Shown here piece by piece: positions 24,348 through 34,528 of a stretch of DNA of 64,000 bases. Every line of letters starts with the position of its first letter. Positions within the stretch are counted from its first letter, which is position 1. Source of the DNA: Planctomycetaceae bacterium. GTDB taxonomy: Bacteria > Planctomycetota > Phycisphaerae > SM23-33. The stretch is from the NCBI GenBank assembly GCA_039680605.1, contig JBDKTA010000063.1, positions 61,423-125,422 on the forward strand, in the 5' to 3' direction. The notes under the pieces were generated by a model that made no database searches, was not told where the DNA came from, and saw only the letters and a program-made list of their open reading frames with translations. The translations under genes and the position numbers were made by a program.

Positions 24348-27300
24348 TCAAGAGTTTCTCTCTGGCAAGCCGTGGCCGGGTTTGTTGGCGTACAGCAGAT
24401 AGTAGGTCACCGGGACCACCACCAGCGTGAAGACCGTTGAGGCCAACAGGCCGAAGATCAGCGCCCACGCCAGGCCCGAGAAGACCGGGTCGGTGGCGAT
24501 CGGCAGGGCCGCCAGCATCGACACCCCCGCCGTCAGCAGGATCGGGCGCAGGCGCACGACGCAGCTTTGCACGATGGCGTCTTTGAGACTCGCCCCGCGA
24601 GCCAGCGAGAGGTGGATGAAGTCCACGATGATGATCGAGCCGCGGGTCACGATCCCCGCCAGGGCGATCATCCCGATCATCGCCGTGGCGGTGAAGAATG
24701 TCGGCGTGGCGAACCCGCCGACGCTGCCGCCGCTGACGACGTTCAGCAGCCAGAAGCCCGGCATGATTCCGATGATCGTCAGCGGAATCGCCATCATCAC
24801 CACCAGCGGTATCGCGAAGCTGCGCGTCTGGTGCACCAGCAGAATATAGATCGCGATCAGCGCCGCGATAAACGCCAGGCCCATGTCGCGGAACACGTCC
24901 AGCGTCACGTCCCATTCACCCTCGCCGCTGAAATTCACGTTGATGTCGGAAGGCACCGACCAGGCGATGCCCCCGCCGTTGGACAGGTATGATCGAGACC
25001 CCATTGGGCGCGGCAGGCCCGAGGCCATCGCTTCACTGCTGGTGCCTTTACGGCGGTCTGTCTGGATATCCAGCACCGCCTCGGCCGGCGCCCGCCCGGC
25101 CATCTCGGCCAAAACGTACATCACCGGTCGCAGGTTCTTATGGTAGATGGTCTGGTCGACAGCGGCGGCGTCCCATCGTCCCAGTTCGGCCAGAGGCACC
25201 ATCGCCCCCGAGGCGCTCTTGAGCGAGACGTTGGCCAGGTCCTGCTCACTGGATCGCAGCTCTCGCGGCAGGCGCAGATCGATCGTCAGCGGATTGCGTT
25301 CTCCGCTTTCCTGCACGGTCCCCGCCGTAGCGCCGCCCAGGAGCATCTGGTGCGTGCGGGCGATCTCATCTACCGAAATGCCGTTGAGCGCCGCCTTCTG
25401 CTGGTCGGGCACGAACCGCAGCTTGACCTGCGTGGCCTCGGCCATATCGTCGACATCGACGACGCCGGGCTCTCTGGCCAGCCGCCGGCGAACGACGCCG
25501 GCCGCGGCGACCAATCTGTCGTAAGGAGTATGTTCCTGCCCGTACACTTCGGCGACCACCGTCGAGAGCACCGGCGGACCCGGCGGGGGTTCGACGATCT
25601 TCAGCCGCGCCGCGTGACGCGCGGCGATCTGCCCCAAGTTCTCGCGCATCCGCAGGCCCAGGGCGTGCGACTGATCGTGGCGGTGCTTGCGGCCGACGAG
25701 ATTGACCTGGATGTCCGCCACATTCGATCCGCGTCGCAGATAGTAGTGGCGCACCATGCCGTTGAAGTCCATGGGCGCGGCCAGACCGACATAAGAGGTG
25801 TAGTCGGTGACCTCGGGCACGGTCGCGAGGTACTGCTCGATGTCGCGCACAGCCGCGTCGGCCCGTTCGAGCGTGGTGCCCTCGTCGAAGTCCAGCACGA
25901 GTTGCAGTTCGTCCTTGTTTCCGTAGGGCAGCATCTTGAGCGGCACGACGCGAAGCATGGCCAGACCGGCGGCGAACATCAGCAGCAGGCCCATGACGGC
26001 CAGGAACGTCCAACCGGCGCGGCGGGTTCGCAGGAGGCGGTTCATGATCGGGCGGAACAACCGGTAGAGCAGGGATTTGGACAGATCACCCGATTCATGG
26101 TGCTCGCCCGCGGGCGCCCCGGCGCCGCGGGCGTTGTACCGCCGCCGCAGCAGATGGTACGCCAGCCAGGGCGTCAGGGTGAACGCCACCGTCAGCGACA
26201 TGAGCATGGTGACCGGAACGTTCAGCGCCATCGGCCTCATGTACGGACCCATCATTCCGCTGATGAACAGCAGCGGCAAAAAGGAGGCGATGATGGCCAG
26301 GGTCGCCGAGATCAGCGGCGGGCGAATCTCGCTGACGGCTTCGAGCACGATTGCGCGGGAGGCCTTGCGGCGCATCGTGAAGTGGCGAACGATATTCTCC
26401 ACGTCGACGATCGGATCGTCGACCAGCAGGCCCAGCGACAGGATCAGCGCAAACAGCGTCACGCGGTTGATCGTCATGCCCGCCAGCAGGTTCACCCCCA
26501 GCGTCAGACCGAAAACCACCGGCACCGCCAGGGCGACGATCAGGCTCTCGCGCCACCCCATCGACACCGTCAGCACCACCACCGCCAGCACCAACGCGAC
26601 ACCCAGGGCCTCGATCAGGTCGTTGACCTTGTCGTCCGAACTGAGCCCGCTGTTCCGCGTGATGACCACATCAACGTCGGCCGGCACGACCTCGGCCTTG
26701 AGCCGTTCGGTCGCTGACAAAATGTCCCGCGCCACCGTGACGGCGTTGGAGCCCTTCTTCTTGGCCAGGGCGATCGTGACCGCCTGGCTCGCACCGGCGG
26801 AGGCTTGCCCCCGCGCCGAGTCCCCAACCAGTGTGCCCGTCGCACCCTGGCGGGGCGCAAACCCGCGGCCGCCGCCCCAGGAGTGACGCACGTACGAGTT
26901 GACCTCGTCCGGCCCGTCCTCGATGCCGGCCACGTCCTTGAGGTAGACCGGAGCGGCGTTGAAGACTCCCACCACCAGTTGCCTCAGATCGTCGACTCGC
27001 TGGAACACCTTGCCGCTTTCGACGACGTACGCCGTGTCGGTGCGCGTGAAATCGCCCGCCAGGCGCTGGGTGTTCGATGCGGCCAGCGCCCGGTGAATCT
27101 CCAGCGGCGAAACGTTGAAGCCCCGCATCCGTTGGGGATCGAGGTACACCTTCATCTTGCGCGGCTGGCCGCCGATGACGTACGCGCGGGAGACGTCGCT
27201 GACGGCCGCGAGACGTGCGACCATCTCCTCGCCGAGGCGGCGCAGGGTGTAGCTGTCGTTTTCGGCGCCGCGGAGGGTAAGGGTGACGATGGGCACGTCG

Positions 27301-27749
27301 TCGATCTCGACGGGCTTGACGACCCAACCGGTCACGCCCGCCGGCGCGAGATCGACATTTTCGTCGATCTTCTTGTACAGCTTGACGAGGCTGCGCTCGC
27401 GATCCTGGCCGACGCGGAACCGGACGGTGATGATCGCCTGGTCCTGGCGCGACATCGAGTAGACGTACTCCACGCCGTCGATCTGGTAGAGCATGCGCTC
27501 CAGGGGCGTGCTGACGAGCTGCTCGACCTGAGCGGCGCTGCGACCGGGAAAGCTCACGTACACGTCTGCCATCGGCACGACGATCTGCGGGTCTTCCTCG
27601 CGCGGCGTGACCATCAGGGCCGTCAGCCCGATCGCCATCGAGAGGATCAACAGGATCATCGGCAGATTGCTGTCGAGAAACGTCCGGACGATTCCGTTGG
27701 TGAACCCGCCGGGTAGTTCGGAAGTTTCCTGGGGCGGCGGCTCGCTCAT
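24348..27749 (-). CDS. RND efflux transporter permease (AcrB/HAE-type)
   Basis: A 1133-residue inner-membrane pump. It starts with a cytoplasmic tail and TM1 (LPMILLILSMAIGLTALMV). The periplasmic porter domains include the AcrB-like FPGRSAAQVEQLVSTPLER. TM4 carries GLLVDDPIVDVENIVRHF, with the acidic residues used in proton relay. The second half repeats the fold (RGSIIIVDFIHLSLARG). The HAE-type motif AIITVRFRVGQDRE suggests a metabolite, lipid or drug exporter. The gene overlaps its adaptor by 4 nt (ATGA). No outer-membrane gene is adjacent; the TolC-type lipoprotein at 15240-16937 could serve both pumps. Confidence 0.96.
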   Translation of the reverse strand: MSEPPPQETSELPGGFTNGIVRTFLDSNLPMILLILSMAIGLTALMVTPREEDPQIVVPMADVYVSFPGRSAAQVEQLVSTPLERMLYQIDGVEYVYSMSRQDQAIITVRFRVGQDRERSLVKLYKKIDENVDLAPAGVTGWVVKPVEIDDVPIVTLTLRGAENDSYTLRRLGEEMVARLAAVSDVSRAYVIGGQPRKMKVYLDPQRMRGFNVSPLEIHRALAASNTQRLAGDFTRTDTAYVVESGKVFQRVDDLRQLVVGVFNAAPVYLKDVAGIEDGPDEVNSYVRHSWGGGRGFAPRQGATGTLVGDSARGQASAGASQAVTIALAKKKGSNAVTVARDILSATERLKAEVVPADVDVVITRNSGLSSDDKVNDLIEALGVALVLAVVVLTVSMGWRESLIVALAVPVVFGLTLGVNLLAGMTINRVTLFALILSLGLLVDDPIVDVENIVRHFTMRRKASRAIVLEAVSEIRPPLISATLAIIASFLPLLFISGMMGPYMRPMALNVPVTMLMSLTVAFTLTPWLAYHLLRRRYNARGAGAPAGEHHESGDLSKSLLYRLFRPIMNRLLRTRRAGWTFLAVMGLLLMFAAGLAMLRVVPLKMLPYGNKDELQLVLDFDEGTTLERADAAVRDIEQYLATVPEVTDYTSYVGLAAPMDFNGMVRHYYLRRGSNVADIQVNLVGRKHRHDQSHALGLRMRENLGQIAARHAARLKIVEPPPGPPVLSTVVAEVYGQEHTPYDRLVAAAGVVRRRLAREPGVVDVDDMAEATQVKLRFVPDQQKAALNGISVDEIARTHQMLLGGATAGTVQESGERNPLTIDLRLPRELRSSEQDLANVSLKSASGAMVPLAELGRWDAAAVDQTIYHKNLRPVMYVLAEMAGRAPAEAVLDIQTDRRKGTSSEAMASGLPRPMGSRSYLSNGGGIAWSVPSDINVNFSGEGEWDVTLDVFRDMGLAFIAALIAIYILLVHQTRSFAIPLVVMMAIPLTIIGIMPGFWLLNVVSGGSVGGFATPTFFTATAMIGMIALAGIVTRGSIIIVDFIHLSLARGASLKDAIVQSCVVRLRPILLTAGVSMLAALPIATDPVFSGLAWALIFGLLASTVFTLVVVPVTYYLLYANKPGHGLPERNS

Positions 27750-28867
27750 GACTTGGCCTCTTCTGCCGGCAGAGCGACCTTCTCGCCCGGCTTGAGACCC
27801 GCCAGTACTTCGACCTGCGGTTTTCCATCAACAACAACATTGCGGCCCAGTTGAACGCTACGGCGCTGCACGCCCTGGGAGTCTGCCACGTTGACCATGG
27901 TCAACTGCCCCACCTGCACTACCGCCGCCGGCGGAATCACCAGCACTTTGCGGTTGCCCAGCGGTACGCGGAGTTTGGCGTACATTCCCGGCCGCACGCC
28001 GGCGCGACACGGTCCGACGACCTTGACCTGGAAGGTCCGCGTGAGCGGGTCGGCCAGGGGGACGATCTCGCTGATCTTGCCGGTGCAGACGCCGCCGAGG
28101 TCGTCGAAGAGCACGTCGATTTCCTGCCCCGCCGCCAGGCGCTTGATAAGCCCTTCCCTAACGTTTGCGATCATCTGCATCCTGTCGTAGAGGCTCACCA
28201 GCACCTGCCCCGGGGCGACGGTATCTCCGATGTCGATTCGCTTGTCGACCACGACCGCGTCCATGGGCGCTCGAATCTCGGTGTAGGCGAGATTCTGCGT
28301 CGCCTCGTCGAGTGCCCGCTGGGCGGCCACGACCTCGCCCTCCAGCCCCTCCAGGCGGTATTTGGCGCTATCGACTTCGCCGGCGGTGGCCACTTTCTTG
28401 TCGAAAGCTTCCTTCATGCGCTGAAGATTTTTCAGGGCCTCGTCGCGAGCGGCCTGGGCGATTCGGATCTTGGCCTGGGCCATCTCGCGGCGGTTCTGCC
28501 AGGTGGACGGGTCGAGCTTGACCAGCACGTCGCCGCGGTGAACTTCCTGACCGGCGATGACGTTGACCTCAATGACCTTCTCCGGTTCGCGCACCTTCGA
28601 TGCCAACGCCGTCTCCCGCAGCGGGCGAATGGTGCCCGGGGCTTCTTCGGACAGTGGAATCTCGACCATCCGCGCCTCGACTGTGCCCGAGATGCGCTGC
28701 CCCAGACCCGCGGGCGCCGCTACGGCAGGTCCTGCCTGTCCGGAGGTCTCCGGACCAACCTTGGGGCTGAAGACCCCGTCGAGGTAGAGCATCAGAAGGA
28801 CCACCATCGCGGCCAAAACCAGCACCAGGACGCTCTTGAACACTACAGCGGACCATCGTTTCATCAT
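27746..28867 (-). CDS. RND efflux periplasmic adaptor subunit
   Basis: A 373-residue HlyD/AcrA-type membrane fusion protein. It has an N-terminal anchor (residues ~9-27), a biotinyl-lipoyl half (AGQEVHRGDVLVKLDPSTW), an alpha-hairpin (AQAKIRIAQAARDEALKNLQ...), the other lipoyl half (IRAPMDAVVVDKRIDIGDTV), a beta-barrel and a C-terminal membrane-proximal domain (VEVLAGLKPGEKVALPA). It is co-translated with the RND permease. AAGGAG is upstream of the ATG. Confidence 0.95.
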   Translation of the reverse strand: MMKRWSAVVFKSVLVLVLAAMVVLLMLYLDGVFSPKVGPETSGQAGPAVAAPAGLGQRISGTVEARMVEIPLSEEAPGTIRPLRETALASKVREPEKVIEVNVIAGQEVHRGDVLVKLDPSTWQNRREMAQAKIRIAQAARDEALKNLQRMKEAFDKKVATAGEVDSAKYRLEGLEGEVVAAQRALDEATQNLAYTEIRAPMDAVVVDKRIDIGDTVAPGQVLVSLYDRMQMIANVREGLIKRLAAGQEIDVLFDDLGGVCTGKISEIVPLADPLTRTFQVKVVGPCRAGVRPGMYAKLRVPLGNRKVLVIPPAAVVQVGQLTMVNVADSQGVQRRSVQLGRNVVVDGKPQVEVLAGLKPGEKVALPAEEAKS

Positions 28868-28987
28868 CGGGGCTCCTTGGCCGTATGCCGCCGGCGCGGC
28901 GGTGCGGCATCAAGTGCATGATAGCCCCGCTCGGGCGTCAAGAGCAAGTGCGGCGCCCGCGTCGCGTCCACTGATGATGTCCTGGCA

Positions 28988-29024
28988 GGTGCCATGGTGG
29001 CCGTTTTCAAGCCGCCATGGCACC
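28988..29024. repeat. GGTGCCATGG-type hairpin
   Basis: GGTGCCATGGTGGC pairs with GCCGCCATGGCACC (one G-T wobble) around a short T-rich loop. It lies just past the stop of the giant PQQ-type gene (29035) and may help terminate it. Related to the elements at 10206-10233. Confidence 0.8.
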
Positions 29025-29034
29025 CCGGGCGGCT

Positions 29035-32000
29035 TTAGTTCTTCTTCTTGATCGTGATGTAGTTTACGCGCGTGCGGTCGCCGGGGGCGGCCTTCTGGTG
29101 CGACTTCATGGTGATGCGCCCGTCGGTCACTTTGACTTCCTTGGTAAAGGCTTTATGGTCTTCCTGGCCGAGGCTGATGCCTTCACAGAGAGTCACGCCG
29201 TTGACGTAGATGGTGCCGTCGGGCATCTTGTAGTCGCCGTCGCCGACACAGACCGTCACGTCATAGGTTCCGTTTTCCACGGTGATCGACCACGTGACGC
29301 CGGGCATGAAGAATATCTGCGTGCCCTGGCGGCGGTCGGCGCCGCGTCGGGCCCGCGTGGCGTCCTTCATCGGCTGGCTCCAACCGTAGGAATAACCGCT
29401 CGGTCGCATGCCGAAGGGTTCGCCGAAATCGCCCACGCAGCCGTCGGGCACCTTGCCCGGCGGCTGGAAGTTCACTGTCACGTCGGTGGCGCCCTTGCTC
29501 TCGATACGTTCGAAGGATCGCGAGACGACCTTGCCGGCGGCGCCGTCCTTGACCAGCGTCAGACGCACCTCGCACGAGCGGCTGATCGGGATCGATCCTG
29601 CCGCCTTGGGCGAAGCGGGCGTGGGATCGCTCCCGTCGAGGGTGTAGTGTACCTCGCCGCCGGCCAGCGGTTTGCGGACCAGCACGTTGAGCGTTCCGGT
29701 GAACTGCAGGTCTGCCGTTTGGAAGACCGGCAGGTCCGTCTGGGGCTTGAAGCCGACGCTGGTCTCGATCCATCCGCCGCAGGTGCAGCCGCCCGAGGCC
29801 TCGGGGCTCAGCAGCATACCGCTCCCGGCAACCACGCTCAGCCAGCAGTCCGGGCGGAGGCGGTAGTAGTTCGAGCTCTGATTGACGCTGTTGGACCACA
29901 TTGTCGTGTGGTTGGCGCGGAAGAACACGCCGTAGCGCGAACAGGAATACGTGCCGCAACTGCCGCCGGGCATGTCGCGCAGCTCCTTGCCAGTGGCCAG
30001 ATCGAACGTCTTGGGCCGCGCGTACACGACGCCGTCGACCACGGCCGTATGCGTCATGTGCGCCCCGTGGTCGCCGCGCCCGTTGGCGGTCTTGTGCCAG
30101 AGTTCCTTGCCGGAACTGTCGGAGAAGACGAACACGTGGTACGTGTATCCGACGTTGGCGCCCAGGACGAGGTACTTGTCGCTATGGGCGAAGAAGTACA
30201 CGATCGCGCCGCCGGGGCTCTTGAAGGGAGCTTCCCAGACGGCCTTGCCCGACGCCAGATCCAGAGCGACGATGGTCTGGTCGCCCCAGAGATTGCCGCT
30301 GCGGCTTTCGATGAAATACGCCCGCGTGTCTGTCATGGCGATGGTCGAGTTGATGATCGTGCCCTTGGCGTGCTGCCAGAGCGTCTTGCCCGTGACCGGG
30401 TCGAGGGCGAACAGTTCGCTCGAGCAAACCTTGCGGCTTGACGCGTCGTCATACCATCCGCCGCGGCCGGTGTAGTTCGTCGCCGGTCCGCCCTGGTTGA
30501 CGCTGCCGACGAGCACCTTGCTCTCGCGGCCGATGTAGCCCCACCAGTCGCCCTTGGTGGGCATGGCGAAGGTAGAGGCGAGTTTTCCGGTGGCGCCGTC
30601 GATTTTCCAGCAGGTGTTCTCGACGGCTACGTAGAGGAACTGGTCGTCCGCGCACCAGTTGCCGCAGTCGTCGGGCATGTTCATGCGGATCATGTTGGGG
30701 ATTTCGAGCGACCAGAGGATCGTGCCGTTGTGGGAGTCCATCGTGACGATCCGGCGCAGACCCTGGGCGTAAAGGCGCCCACCTGCCGCCAGGGGCGCGG
30801 GCTTGCGGGGCTCGCGGTCGGGCTGATATCGCGGGCCGGGGCGCCCCACCCACTGCACGGGCAATTCGGCAGTCGAGGTGGCCCCGCGAAGTTCTTCGCT
30901 GCCGTACGAGGTGTTGTCGGCGTTTCCGTACTGATGCGACCACGCGCCGGTTCCGGCGGGAATGGCTTTGGCGGTGACGGCGGGCTTGCCGCCTTCGCCG
31001 ATGGCCACAGCCGCAAAACCCGGCTTGACCAGGCGGGCGACTTCAGACGCCGCATACGGCTGGTTGGGCGCGGCGATCACGAGGTTCGCCACGTCGCTGA
31101 CCAACTCTACGTCATTGGCCTTGGGGGCGTGATGCAGCGAGACCCGCATCCCATATACCCCGGCGGCGATCAGGGCGGCGCGCCCTTTCTCGATGGCGGC
31201 CGCGTCTGTGTCGTACCCGATCACGCACAAGCTGCTGGCCTTGGCGATCTCGAAGGCAAGCTTGCCATCGCCGCACCCGAGCACCACGCACACGCCATCG
31301 CGAGCGGTCGTCTGAGCCAGGACATTCTGGGCAACGCTGGAAACCGGCGACGTATCGGCCCCGTAAGGCTGAGCACCCGCGTCGATCTGCGGGACGGTGT
31401 AATTGAATGTGGTGTCGAGCCCATGCACCCCGGTAGACCGCCCGGCGACGCGGATGATGTACTGATATCCCGCGCGCAGTTCCAGGCCGGTCATCTCGGC
31501 GGAGTGATCGGTGGTCTTCTGGGCCTTCTCGACCTTCTTGAAGTTCTGCCCGCGTCCGTATTCCAGCACGGTCGTGGCCGGTTCAGCGGTCTGCCAGAAG
31601 ACCATCGCCTTGTCCGGGGCGGTGAACTGCACGTACGGGCCTACCGGCAGCTTGATAGGCGAGGGATCCGCTGCGCCCATCGCGGCGCCGCCGACGGCGG
31701 GAGGCGACTCCCCGCCGCTCTTGCCCCCGCGACCGAAGCAATACACGTGCCCGGCTTCGGTGCTGACGATCAGCCGCCCATCGGCGGCAGCAAGGCCCCA
31801 TACCGTCCCGATCACCGGGGCCGTCCAAAGTTCCTTGCCATCGGCGGCATTGTACGCGGCTACGCGATCGGCCCCGCCGCCGAAGACCACGCCGCCGGCG
31901 ACGATGACCACGCGGGCCTCGGGCAGGTTAGTGCTCCACTTGGATTCTCTTCTTCCAGCGGGAACGACGATGCCCCGCCCGCCGGCGACGAACGTATCGC

Positions 32001-32910
32001 CGGCGACCGCCACGTCGTACGCCCCGCCGATGCCGCCCAGCGACTGGCCCTTGTTGCCCGGTCCGCTGAGGATGTTGCCGCCGGGTCCGATCATGATGAA
32101 ACTGCCCGACGACGCCCCGCCGAGGTCCTTGCCGTCGCTGCGCCGGAACCGCATGCCGGCCGAGCGCCCCTGCGGAATGATGAAATCCGTGTCCGTCAGC
32201 ACGCCGGCGGCCTCGAGCGAAAACTGCTCGTACACGCGCACGTACCGTCCATCGCCGGTGGGTTTGCCCGTGGCGGCGTCCAGCGCGCAGACGTACGATC
32301 GCTCCCACGGCAGCATGCTGAAGGCGCAGTAGGCGGTGCCTTTGTCGACCATGACGCCGGTGCGGCAGGGCTGCACGGCGACGGCGCGGTTGTTGTTCAT
32401 GATGCGCCGCACGTCGGCCTGGGGCGAGAAACGCCAGACTTCTTTTCCGTCGGCCAGAGCCAGGCAGTACGCGAAACCGTCATCACTGCCGAAGTAGACT
32501 TTGCCGGCGTCGACCGTGGGCGCCACGCGCACCGGGGCGCCGGTTGTGAAACGCCATCGTTCCTTGCCGGTAGCGGCATCTATGCAGTGCACCGAATCGT
32601 CGGCCGTCGAGCCGAACAGCACCGCCCCGCCGGCGGCGACGGCATAGAACGCCGGATCGTAGTTGCGCATGTCGCCGGGATTGCCGCCGTGGTAGGCGTC
32701 GATATGGGCCGCCCCGTCCCACGCCCGCTGGGGCAACTGCCCGCTGTGCCACGCCCAGAGCAGCCCCAGCGAGGCGACGTCGATCTTCTCGTCGGTAACC
32801 GAACTGCGGCGGTAATCATGTCGATACGTCGGCCAATCGCCCGCCGCGGCGGCCGAGACCAGGCCAAACAGAGCGACCATCGCAATCGAAAACAAGCGGC
32901 ATCGGTTCAT
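29035..32910 (-). CDS. Giant secreted PQQ-like beta-propeller protein with internal methyltransferase-like domain
   Basis: A 1291-residue protein. The start at 32910 is supported by AAAGGA and a signal peptide (MNRCRLFSIAMVALFGLVSA). Rough order: first PQQ/BamB-like propeller (~25-385, with WPTYRHDYRRSSVT and repeats such as AATGKERWRF); fibronectin-like domain (~410-500); SAM-methyltransferase-like Rossmann segment (VCVVLGCGDGKLAFEIA, ~510-640); second propeller (~670-1040); Fn3-associated or chitobiase-like segment (YTLDGSDPTPASP); terminal malectin/NPCBM-like domain (~1140-1291). Large PQQ-repeat exported proteins are common in Planctomycetota. A SAM-binding fold outside the cytoplasm is odd. 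Function unknown. Confidence 0.9.
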   Translation of the reverse strand: MNRCRLFSIAMVALFGLVSAAAAGDWPTYRHDYRRSSVTDEKIDVASLGLLWAWHSGQLPQRAWDGAAHIDAYHGGNPGDMRNYDPAFYAVAAGGAVLFGSTADDSVHCIDAATGKERWRFTTGAPVRVAPTVDAGKVYFGSDDGFAYCLALADGKEVWRFSPQADVRRIMNNNRAVAVQPCRTGVMVDKGTAYCAFSMLPWERSYVCALDAATGKPTGDGRYVRVYEQFSLEAAGVLTDTDFIIPQGRSAGMRFRRSDGKDLGGASSGSFIMIGPGGNILSGPGNKGQSLGGIGGAYDVAVAGDTFVAGGRGIVVPAGRRESKWSTNLPEARVVIVAGGVVFGGGADRVAAYNAADGKELWTAPVIGTVWGLAAADGRLIVSTEAGHVYCFGRGGKSGGESPPAVGGAAMGAADPSPIKLPVGPYVQFTAPDKAMVFWQTAEPATTVLEYGRGQNFKKVEKAQKTTDHSAEMTGLELRAGYQYIIRVAGRSTGVHGLDTTFNYTVPQIDAGAQPYGADTSPVSSVAQNVLAQTTARDGVCVVLGCGDGKLAFEIAKASSLCVIGYDTDAAAIEKGRAALIAAGVYGMRVSLHHAPKANDVELVSDVANLVIAAPNQPYAASEVARLVKPGFAAVAIGEGGKPAVTAKAIPAGTGAWSHQYGNADNTSYGSEELRGATSTAELPVQWVGRPGPRYQPDREPRKPAPLAAGGRLYAQGLRRIVTMDSHNGTILWSLEIPNMIRMNMPDDCGNWCADDQFLYVAVENTCWKIDGATGKLASTFAMPTKGDWWGYIGRESKVLVGSVNQGGPATNYTGRGGWYDDASSRKVCSSELFALDPVTGKTLWQHAKGTIINSTIAMTDTRAYFIESRSGNLWGDQTIVALDLASGKAVWEAPFKSPGGAIVYFFAHSDKYLVLGANVGYTYHVFVFSDSSGKELWHKTANGRGDHGAHMTHTAVVDGVVYARPKTFDLATGKELRDMPGGSCGTYSCSRYGVFFRANHTTMWSNSVNQSSNYYRLRPDCWLSVVAGSGMLLSPEASGGCTCGGWIETSVGFKPQTDLPVFQTADLQFTGTLNVLVRKPLAGGEVHYTLDGSDPTPASPKAAGSIPISRSCEVRLTLVKDGAAGKVVSRSFERIESKGATDVTVNFQPPGKVPDGCVGDFGEPFGMRPSGYSYGWSQPMKDATRARRGADRRQGTQIFFMPGVTWSITVENGTYDVTVCVGDGDYKMPDGTIYVNGVTLCEGISLGQEDHKAFTKEVKVTDGRITMKSHQKAAPGDRTRVNYITIKKKN

Positions 32911-33152
32911 CGGCGATTCCTTTCGGGACAATCACACCACCTATATTAACCCCTCGCGCCAGAGAAAAGATTGCCAAATGCCCAAGGAAGTAATTCGCCG
33001 CCGAGGTCGCGGAGGCACAGAGGAGGGAGGCCGTACAGGGCGCCGTGGCGGGAGGGCAAAGCCCGCCAGCCACGATTTCTCCAGTGTGAGCGTTCGGGGA
33101 TCGTGGCTCTCCGGGCCTTTGGCCCTGCGCGCCACGGCACCCCATCTCTGCG
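32911..33152. other. Intergenic region with palindromic GGCAAAGCCCGCC element
   Basis: This 242-nt gap holds an imperfect palindrome, GTGGCGGGAGGGCAAAGCCC... with GCCACG arms (~33045-33085), and a GGATCGTGGCTCTCCGGGCC / GCGCGCCACGG relative (~33095-33140). A further copy in reverse orientation is at 58795-58838. A CCGAGGTCGCGGAGGCACAGAGG tract (33003-33025) recalls the TTCACCGCGGAGATCGC family. No gene seen. Confidence 0.6.
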
Positions 33153-34511
33153 CTAACTGGCTTGCCGGGCGATGGCGGTCACTTCGTCGACCAGGGCCTG
33201 CGCGGCGGCGGGCTGGGCGGCTTCGGCGATGATGCGCATGATCGGTTCGGTGTTGCTGGCGCGGACGCAGACCCAGCCTTCGGGCAGGTCGATGCGCAGA
33301 CCATCAGCGTCGTTGAACTCGGCGCCGCTGCGTGTGGCGAAGGCTTTGCGCACGGCCGCGGCGACCAGCACGTCCGCCCCGAGCGGGCAGGGAATCTTCG
33401 TCTTGATCATGGTGTATCGAGGCAGGGCGGCGACCAGTGCGCTGAGCGGGCGGCGCTGCTCGGCGATGTACTGCAGCACATACGCCATGGCCACCAGGCT
33501 GTTTCGCACGGGCACGACGGCAGGCTCGATCACGCCGCCGCCGCCCTCGCCGGCCAGCATGCATTGCGTCCGCAACATGCCCTCGACCACGTTGGCCTCG
33601 CCGGTGGGCGTTCGCACGACAGCGCAGCCGGCGGCCGCGGCGATATCGTCGACCATCCGCGACGTAACGAGATTGGTGGCGATGCGCCCCTTGCGCTGCG
33701 TCAGGACAAAAGCCGCCGCCAGGGCCAGCGTGTACTCCTCGCCGATGAACGTGCCCTTCTCGTCGACGATGGCCAGGCGGTCGGCGTCGGCGTCCTGGGC
33801 GAAGCCCACGTCGGCGCCGCTGCGGACGACGACGTCGCAAAGCTCCGTGACGTTTTCGGCGATGGGCTCGGGCGGATGGGCGAACTGCCCCGATGGCTCG
33901 GCGTTGATATGCGTCAAGCGGCAGGACAGCCGCTGCAGCAGCATGGCGGCCTCTTGCCCGCCGGCGCCGTTGACGCTGTCGACGGCGGCGCTGAGATTGC
34001 CCGCGGCGATGGTCCGCGCGTTGCAGTGGGCCAGCACGGTCTGCACGTGCGTTTCGGCCGCGGAGGTGTCCTGCCCCAGGGCCCCCTGCTGATGCGGGGG
34101 CAGAATGTCGAAGCCTCGCTGCTGCCAGATGCGTTTGAGGCGTTCGGCATCGACCGCCGCCAGGCCCGTGCCGATGGGCTGGAGGAACTTGATGCCGTTG
34201 TACTGGGCGGGATTGTGCGAGGCGGTGATGATGACGCCGCCATCGGCGTGGAGGCGGCGGGTCATCAGCGCCACCGCCGGCGTGCTGGCCAGGCCCACGT
34301 CGACGACCGAGACGCCGCTGGCGATGAGCCCCTGCACGATCGCGTCGCGAAACATCGGGCCCGAGGGGCGGCTGTCGCGCCCGATGACTGCCCGGCGGCC
34401 GGCGCCGAGCATGGCCCCGAACGCCAGACCGAAATCTTTGGCCACCTCGGCTGTGAGCGTCTTGCCCACCGTGCCGCGAACGCCGGAAACGGTTACCATT
34501 AAGCGGTCCAT
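33153..34511 (-). CDS. glmM: Phosphoglucosamine mutase / phosphohexomutase
   Basis: A 452-residue alpha-D-phosphohexomutase. AAGGAG 5 nt upstream supports the start at 34511 rather than 34580. The phosphoserine loop is VIITASHNPAQYNG, the metal loop QDADADRLAIVD (usual DGD is DAD here), the sugar loop AGEGGGGVIEP and the phosphate loop RASNTEPIMRI. The GEGGGG sugar loop resembles archaeal-type GlmM (GGEGNGG) more than bacterial GEQSGH. The likely role is GlcN-6-P to GlcN-1-P for UDP-GlcNAc, but phosphomannomutase or phosphoglucomutase activity is possible. Confidence 0.88.
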   Translation of the reverse strand: MDRLMVTVSGVRGTVGKTLTAEVAKDFGLAFGAMLGAGRRAVIGRDSRPSGPMFRDAIVQGLIASGVSVVDVGLASTPAVALMTRRLHADGGVIITASHNPAQYNGIKFLQPIGTGLAAVDAERLKRIWQQRGFDILPPHQQGALGQDTSAAETHVQTVLAHCNARTIAAGNLSAAVDSVNGAGGQEAAMLLQRLSCRLTHINAEPSGQFAHPPEPIAENVTELCDVVVRSGADVGFAQDADADRLAIVDEKGTFIGEEYTLALAAAFVLTQRKGRIATNLVTSRMVDDIAAAAGCAVVRTPTGEANVVEGMLRTQCMLAGEGGGGVIEPAVVPVRNSLVAMAYVLQYIAEQRRPLSALVAALPRYTMIKTKIPCPLGADVLVAAAVRKAFATRSGAEFNDADGLRIDLPEGWVCVRASNTEPIMRIIAEAAQPAAAQALVDEVTAIARQAS

Positions 34512-34528
34512 GAAAACTCCTTGAAAGC

